Source: Brevibacterium sp. p3-SID960
Lineage (GTDB): Bacteria > Actinomycetota > Actinomycetes > Actinomycetales > Brevibacteriaceae
Reading direction: 5' to 3'
Length of the DNA: 8,405 bases
Assembly: GCF_025144725.1 (NCBI RefSeq)
Contig: NZ_JALXKS010000064.1
Span: 1 to 8,405, forward strand
In this document: positions 1-3,512 of the stretch, piece after piece
Layout of the letters: every line of letters starts with the position of its first letter
Position numbering within the stretch: the stretch's first letter is position 1
The notes under the pieces: model-generated
What the model was told of the DNA's origin: nothing
The model's database searches: none
What the model saw: only the letters and a program-made list of their open reading frames with translations
Program-made: the position numbers and the translations under genes

Positions 1-14
1 AGCCCGAGGCCGCC

Positions 15-1400
15 GTGCCCGCTGAGGCACGCGGCACCTCGGCGCTGGCCCGCGTGTACTCCGCGCTGCTCTCCCGGCAGGGGGAGACGCGGGTCGAGCG
101 CCGACTCGATGCCACCGAGCGGGCCTGCCAGCTGCTCGGTGACGTGCACATGAGCGCCCCGGTGGTCATGCTCACCGGCACTAATGGCAAGTCCTCGACG
201 GTGCGGATGGTCGACCGGATCCTCTCAGCCGCCGGGCTGCGGGCCGGGCGCTTCACCAGTCCGCACCTGCACCGGGTCACTGAGCGCATTGCCGTCGATG
301 GTGAGGAGGTCAGCGAACGGGTCTTCGTCGATGCCTATGACGCGGCCGCCCCGATCCTGGAGATGGTCGATGCGGAGCTCGTCGCCGCAGGCCGACCGAA
401 ACTGACCTTCTTCGAAGCTCTGACAGCGCTTGCCTTTGCGATCTTCGCCGAGGCGCCTGTCGACGTCATGGTCATCGAGGTCGGCATGGGCGGCGAATGG
501 GACTCCACCAACGTCGCTGATGCCGCGGTGTGCGGTTTCGCGCCGATCGGCTATGACCACCAGGCCTACCTCGGTGACACGCTCACCGAGATCGCCGCGA
601 CGAAGGCCGGCATCCTCAACCGTTCTATCGACCCGACCCCGGCCCCAGACCCGGTGGCAGTCATCGCAGGGCAGGTTGAGGAGGCCGCCGAGTCACTGGC
701 GGTCCAGACGGCCGAACGGGGTGTGCCTGCGCTGTGGGCTGGGCAGAACTTCGGGCTGCGCGGGCGCGACCGCGCCGTCGACGGCCAGCTCATCGACGTG
801 CAGGGACTCTACACCGGATACCCGGACCTGTTCCTGCCGCTGCACGGAGAGCATCAGGCGCACAACGCCGCCCTGGCGATCGCCATGTGCGAGGCGTTCC
901 TCGCCGATGCCGACAAGCCGCTGAACAGCGAGATCGTCGCCGAGGGACTGGCCCAGGTGACCTCACCGGGGCGTGCGGAGATCCTGCGCACCGAGCCGAC
1001 GATCCTCGTCGACGGTGCGCACAACCCGGCCGCGGCCGAGGTGCTCGCCGACACGATCGGCGAGGCCTTCGACTTCGAGTTCGTCGTGGCCGTGGTTGCG
1101 ATGTTCGCCGACAAGGATCCACACGGTGTCCTCGAATACATCCACCGGTTCGCCGACCGCATCGTCGTCTCCGAGGCCCTCTCGCCGCGGGCGCTCGAAC
1201 ACGGCGAACTCGCAGCGGCTGCCGCCGAGTGGTTCGACCCGGAGGACGTCACCGACACACCAGACCTCAATGCCGCGCTCATGGCCGCGATCGATCTGGT
1301 CAACAGCCAGGACAGCCCGCACGCCGGGATCGTCGTGACCGGCTCCCTGCTGACCGTCGCCGAGGCCCGCACGCTGCTGGGCAAGGGAGGCATCCAGTGA
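15..1400 (+). CDS. folC: Bifunctional dihydrofolate synthase / folylpolyglutamate synthase
   Basis: This Mur-ligase-family cytoplasmic enzyme uses ATP to add glutamate to dihydropteroate and then to reduced folates, which keeps folates in the cell. Visible motifs, numbered from the GTG at 15, are the P-loop GTNGKSST (55-62), TSPHL (81-85), EVGMGGEWDSTN (155-166), DHQAYLGDTL (181-190), TKAGI (196-200, with the lysine that is carbamylated in this family), HQAHNAAL (280-287) and DGAHN (333-337). The length of 461 residues is normal for the family. The start is uncertain. GTG 15 has only a weak GAGG 5 bases upstream, and the frame stays open to the window edge, so translation may begin earlier and the gene may be 5'-truncated here. 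Its stop overlaps the start of the next gene by 4 bases, which implies co-translation. The identity is very sure; the start is not. Confidence 0.93.
   Translation: MPAEARGTSALARVYSALLSRQGETRVERRLDATERACQLLGDVHMSAPVVMLTGTNGKSSTVRMVDRILSAAGLRAGRFTSPHLHRVTERIAVDGEEVSERVFVDAYDAAAPILEMVDAELVAAGRPKLTFFEALTALAFAIFAEAPVDVMVIEVGMGGEWDSTNVADAAVCGFAPIGYDHQAYLGDTLTEIAATKAGILNRSIDPTPAPDPVAVIAGQVEEAAESLAVQTAERGVPALWAGQNFGLRGRDRAVDGQLIDVQGLYTGYPDLFLPLHGEHQAHNAALAIAMCEAFLADADKPLNSEIVAEGLAQVTSPGRAEILRTEPTILVDGAHNPAAAEVLADTIGEAFDFEFVVAVVAMFADKDPHGVLEYIHRFADRIVVSEALSPRALEHGELAAAAAEWFDPEDVTDTPDLNAALMAAIDLVNSQDSPHAGIVVTGSLLTVAEARTLLGKGGIQ
1385..1390 (+). promoter_or_regulatory. Ribosome binding site of the DUF4233 gene
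   Basis: GGGAGG lies inside the end of folC, 6 bases before the GTG at 1397. It supports the start that overlaps the folC stop (GTGA). A second, equally good site, AGGAG at 1428-1432, sits 6 bases before an in-frame GTG at 1439, so a product shorter by 14 residues is also possible. Confidence 0.6.
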
Positions 1401-1837
1401 CTGCCGAACACCCGAACGGCGCAGGCCAGGAGCACCCGGTGGACAAGCCTGACGGGCCTCTGAAGTCGAAGCTGCCGGTGCTGTGCGGTTCGATCCTCAT
1501 CTCCGAGATCTGCGTCGTCTACTTCGCTGGCCTCACCGGGATCGGCCTCAAGCCGGTCAGCCTGCCGGTGCTCATCACTGGTGTCGCCGTCATCACGGTG
1601 GTGCTGCTGGCTGCGGCGATTCTGCTGCCCAGGCGGATCGGCCAGACCCGTCCCGGCGTCCTGCTCGGCTGGATCGGCCAGGCGCTCATCGTCGCCTGCG
1701 GATTCGTGCTGCCGGCGATGTTCTTCGTCGGTCTCGTCTTCGCCGGCCTCTACGCGGCCGCCGTGTACTGGGGCAGACGCATCGACCGTGAGGTCGTCGA
1801 GTACTTCCGCACCGGCGGGGGAGAGGCAGCTGCCTGA
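1397..1837 (+). CDS. DUF4233 family small integral membrane protein
   Basis: The product is 146 residues with a hydrophilic N-terminus (about 1-25), followed by four likely membrane helices at about 28-49, 56-78, 88-105 and 107-126, and a short charged tail (RRIDREVVEYFRTGG). The segment GQALIVACGFVLPAMFFVGLVFAG (94-117) is the part I recognise as typical of DUF4233, an actinobacterial family of unknown function that is often encoded between folC and ndk. The start is the GTG at 1397, which overlaps the folC stop as GTGA and has a good ribosome binding site. GTG 1439 is a credible second start. No catalytic residues can be named. Close coupling to folC hints at a shared need, but a folate-related function is only inference. 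It could equally be a general envelope protein carried in a conserved block. Confidence 0.85.
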   Translation: MTAEHPNGAGQEHPVDKPDGPLKSKLPVLCGSILISEICVVYFAGLTGIGLKPVSLPVLITGVAVITVVLLAAAILLPRRIGQTRPGVLLGWIGQALIVACGFVLPAMFFVGLVFAGLYAAAVYWGRRIDREVVEYFRTGGGEAAA

Positions 1838-1891
1838 TCTGTGCGGTGTGAGCTGGTTCTCACCGGCCGGGTGCCCCTGGTGGTGATGCAA

Positions 1892-1897
1892 TAGACT
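1892..1897 (+). promoter_or_regulatory. Possible -10 element upstream of ndk
   Basis: TAGACT fits the actinobacterial TAnnnT -10 pattern and lies 64 bases before the ndk start, in the only sizeable gap between the DUF4233 gene and ndk. No convincing -35 box is seen about 17 bases upstream. This fits the weak -35 dependence common in these bacteria but does not prove a promoter. Confidence 0.35.
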
Positions 1898-1942
1898 GGC
1901 ACCGCATTGCCCTGCTCGGCGCACAGAACGTCGACTGATGAC

Positions 1943-1950
1943 GAAGGAGA
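1943..1950 (+). promoter_or_regulatory. Ribosome binding site that sets the ndk start
   Basis: GAAGGAGA ends 5 bases before the GTG at 1956. It lies downstream of the in-frame ATG at 1938, so that ATG would place the Shine-Dalgarno sequence inside the gene. GTG 1956 also gives the usual NDK N-terminus (MTERTLVLVKPDGV). Confidence 0.8.
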
Positions 1951-1955
1951 ACCTG

Positions 1956-2375
1956 GTGACCGAACGCACGCTCGTGCTCGTCAAGCCAGATGGTGTGCAG
2001 CGCGGCCTCATGGGCCAGATCATTGCACGCATTGAAGCCAAGGGATACAGCATCGAGAAGCTCGAGCTCGTCCACGCAACCGCGGAGCAGCTCGCCGCTC
2101 ACTACGAAGAGCACGAGGGGAAGCCGTTCTACCAGCCTCTCGTGGACTTCATGTCCGAAGGCCCCCTCGTTGCCCTGGTGGCCTCCGGTCACGGCGTCAT
2201 CCCCGGCTTCCGGTCGCTGGCCGGAACCACCGACCCGACGACCGCTGCACCGGGGACCATCCGCGGTGACTTCGCCCGGGATTGGGGCGTCAGCGTGCAG
2301 AAGAACCTCGTGCACGGCTCCGACTCCGAGGAATCGGCGGCACGCGAGATCGCCATCTGGTTCCCCGAGGACTGA
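1956..2375 (+). CDS. ndk: Nucleoside diphosphate kinase
   Basis: This cytoplasmic enzyme transfers the gamma-phosphate of ATP to other (d)NDPs through a phosphohistidine intermediate and so balances the nucleotide pools. From GTG 1956 the product is 139 residues, the normal size. The family's active-site residues can be placed: K10 (VKPDGV), Y50, R86 (FRSLAG), T92 (TTDP), R103 (TIRGDFA), N117 and the catalytic H120 in NLVHGSDS. The loop around 77-84 (ASGHGVIP) differs from the commoner EGENAV-type sequence, but no key residue is lost. The ATG at 1938 would add six residues (MTKENL) and is rejected because the strong ribosome binding site follows it. The gene is preceded by a possible promoter and followed by a strong hairpin, so it may be monocistronic as well as read through from folC. 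Confidence 0.96.
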   Translation: MTERTLVLVKPDGVQRGLMGQIIARIEAKGYSIEKLELVHATAEQLAAHYEEHEGKPFYQPLVDFMSEGPLVALVASGHGVIPGFRSLAGTTDPTTAAPGTIRGDFARDWGVSVQKNLVHGSDSEESAAREIAIWFPED

Positions 2376-2400
2376 CCGACCACAGCTTCGCAGACAGATG

Positions 2401-2433
2401 CGGGGTGGAACGCGCACAGCGTGTTCCACCCCG
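2401..2433. terminator. Hairpin terminator shared by ndk and the convergent VKOR gene
   Basis: The arms 2401-2415 and 2419-2433 form a 15-bp stem with one G-U pair and a 3-base ACA loop. The core is GGGGTGGAAC paired with GTTCCACCCC. It starts 26 bases after the ndk stop and 43 bases beyond the VKOR stop on the other strand. The flanks are only mildly T-rich on the plus strand (ATTCGTCTTC), as is common for actinobacterial terminators. It is symmetric enough to act on both converging transcripts. Confidence 0.8.
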
Positions 2434-2477
2434 ATTCGTCTTCGAGGTGCGTCCCGATGTCGTCTTCGAGATGCGTC
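2431..2477. repeat. Imperfect tandem duplication of about 24 bp at the 3' end of the VKOR gene
   Basis: The 18-base unit TCGTCTTCGAGRTGCGTC occurs at 2436-2453 and 2460-2477 with one difference (G/A). Each copy is preceded by CCGAT (2431-2435 and 2454-2458). The second copy overlaps the last two bases of the VKOR coding region, that is, its stop codon on the minus strand. Only two copies are present, and no function is visible. Confidence 0.75.
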
Positions 2478-3183
2478 AGAGCAGTCCGGAGAAGAACGTC
2501 CAGAACTTGAGGATGATGAGTCCGTAGACGATGCACATCCACAGCACGCCGATGAGCAGGGCATGCTGGGCGAACACACGGGCATACGGACTGGCTGTGG
2601 CACCGGCACCGAAGAAGCCGCGCAGCACCGCGTATCCGCTGACGACGCAGAACATCGGAATCGTCACCGTCCACACCACGATGCACCACGGGCAGCCGAC
2701 CCCGATGACGAAGATCGAGGTGTAGAAGAGGTACATGCACAGAAGCGCACCCGCCCCGAGACCGGCAGCCAGACCCATCCACACCCAGCCCGGCAGCTCC
2801 ACCCGGGCGAGGACGAGCACCCCGAAGATGAGCGGTACGACGAATGCCGCGATGCCGAGGAACTGATTGGGGAACCCGAGCAGCTGGGCCTGCGGGTACT
2901 CCATCACCGACCCGCACGAGAAGAACGGGTTCAGATCGCAGGACAGCGCAGTGCCGGGATTCTCCAGCTTGCGCACTTTGTCGATCGAGAGCAGGAACGA
3001 CATCCACAGTCCGATGACCGATCCGATGATGAGGAAGATCCCCAACGGCAGTCGGCGCAGGAACCACGCATCGGCAGCCGGCGCGGCTGCAGGGGATGAG
3101 GCAGGGGAGGATGCCGCAGGAGGTGTCTGGGCAGGAGGAGTATTCACCCCAACAGCATGCCGTGTCGATTCGGTCTGCGACAA
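2476..3183 (-). CDS. Vitamin K epoxide reductase (VKOR) family disulfide-forming membrane protein
   Basis: Bacterial VKOR homologues reoxidise a DsbA-like thioredoxin-fold protein outside the membrane and pass the electrons to quinone, driving disulfide formation in exported proteins. Numbered from TTG 3183 (235 residues), the loop cysteines are C82 and C90 in SCDLNPFFSCGSV. The motif GFPNQFLG (103-110) follows, and the redox CPWC is C164/C167. About five membrane helices are seen: 45-67, 108-126, 133-160, 164-187 and 207-228. There is no fused thioredoxin domain. Residues 14-39 form a Pro/Ala/Ser-rich tail before the first helix. The start is unsure: TTG 3183 is the first candidate after an upstream stop but lacks a clear ribosome binding site, and GTG 3147 is an alternative that omits 12 residues. 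No DsbA-like partner is encoded in the window. The gene converges on ndk and diverges from rne. Confidence 0.92.
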   Translation of the reverse strand: MSQTESTRHAVGVNTPPAQTPPAASSPASSPAAAPAADAWFLRRLPLGIFLIIGSVIGLWMSFLLSIDKVRKLENPGTALSCDLNPFFSCGSVMEYPQAQLLGFPNQFLGIAAFVVPLIFGVLVLARVELPGWVWMGLAAGLGAGALLCMYLFYTSIFVIGVGCPWCIVVWTVTIPMFCVVSGYAVLRGFFGAGATASPYARVFAQHALLIGVLWMCIVYGLIILKFWTFFSGLL

Positions 3184-3252
3184 GTGTGACCGGATGTCGA
3201 GGCTGATCTTCCCACCGCGGAACCTGCGCCGCTGCAGGACGGCACACGGTGC

Positions 3253-3264
3253 TTATGACATAAT
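3253..3264. promoter_or_regulatory. Palindromic AT-rich core, possible divergent promoter for VKOR and rne
   Basis: TTATG-A-CATAA (3253-3263) is a perfect 11-base inverted repeat in an otherwise GC-rich gap between two divergent genes. On the plus strand CATAAT (3259-3264) matches five of six bases of a -10 box. On the minus strand CATTAT (complement of 3260-3265) and CATAAG (complement of 3252-3257) are weaker -10 candidates. No convincing -35 boxes are seen. It could be a bidirectional promoter core or a repressor operator. Confidence 0.45.
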
Positions 3265-3512
3265 GATGATGGCGACAGGCTGAACACACCCGGCCAGTTG
3301 CCCGCTTCCACCGAGCGGAGGTCTGACTCCCGCAGGTCAAAGCTGAAGCGGCACGTGCGTGCCACCGCGCTGACGCAATTCGCGCGAGCCCATGTGTACC
3401 CACAGTTTTTCTGCCCGCCGGCGCGGCTGCGATGCCGCGAGACGGGCACCGCCATCGCCCATGGCGCAGCTGGAAGGTGTGCCGGCTGCGGTGGGCAGGG
3501 AGTTCCATACAG
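3265..3512 (+). other. Probable long 5' leader of the RNase E gene
   Basis: About 240 bases separate the promoter-like core at 3253-3264 from the rne start. The stretch holds a GGCAC/GTGCC hairpin (3350-3354 with 3359-3363, loop GTGC), several GC-rich self-complementary pieces and a short ORF, ATG ATG ATG GCG ACA GGC TGA (3263-3283), at the likely 5' end of the transcript. No known riboswitch class is recognised. E. coli RNase E controls its own mRNA through a structured leader. That this leader does the same is inference only. Confidence 0.4.
3497..3502 (+). promoter_or_regulatory. Ribosome binding site that sets the RNase E start
   Basis: AGGGAG lies 10 bases before the ATG at 3513. It favours this ATG over the open frame upstream (from 3432), whose translation is Arg/Trp-rich, unlike the rest of the protein, and lacks its own good site. 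Confidence 0.65.

Noticed and set aside
734..1396. Upstream extension of the DUF4233 frame inside folC
   Set aside because: It overlaps nearly half of folC and translates to Arg-rich out-of-frame sequence. The GTG at 1397 with its own ribosome binding site explains the gene.
1938..1955. ATG 1938 as ndk start
   Set aside because: It would lie upstream of the strong GAAGGAGA site and add six non-conserved residues. GTG 1956 gives the normal NDK N-terminus.
854..2053. Long minus-strand ORF across folC, DUF4233 and the ndk start
   Set aside because: It covers three well-supported plus-strand genes and their gap, has low-complexity antisense composition and matches no family.
2189..3508. Minus-strand ORF overlapping the VKOR gene in another frame
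   Set aside because: It is Arg/His/Ala-rich and overlaps the well-supported VKOR frame, the ndk end and the shared terminator.
3432..3512. N-terminal extension of RNase E
   Set aside because: The Arg/Trp-rich translation is unlike the rest of the protein, while ATG 3513 has AGGGAG at good spacing.
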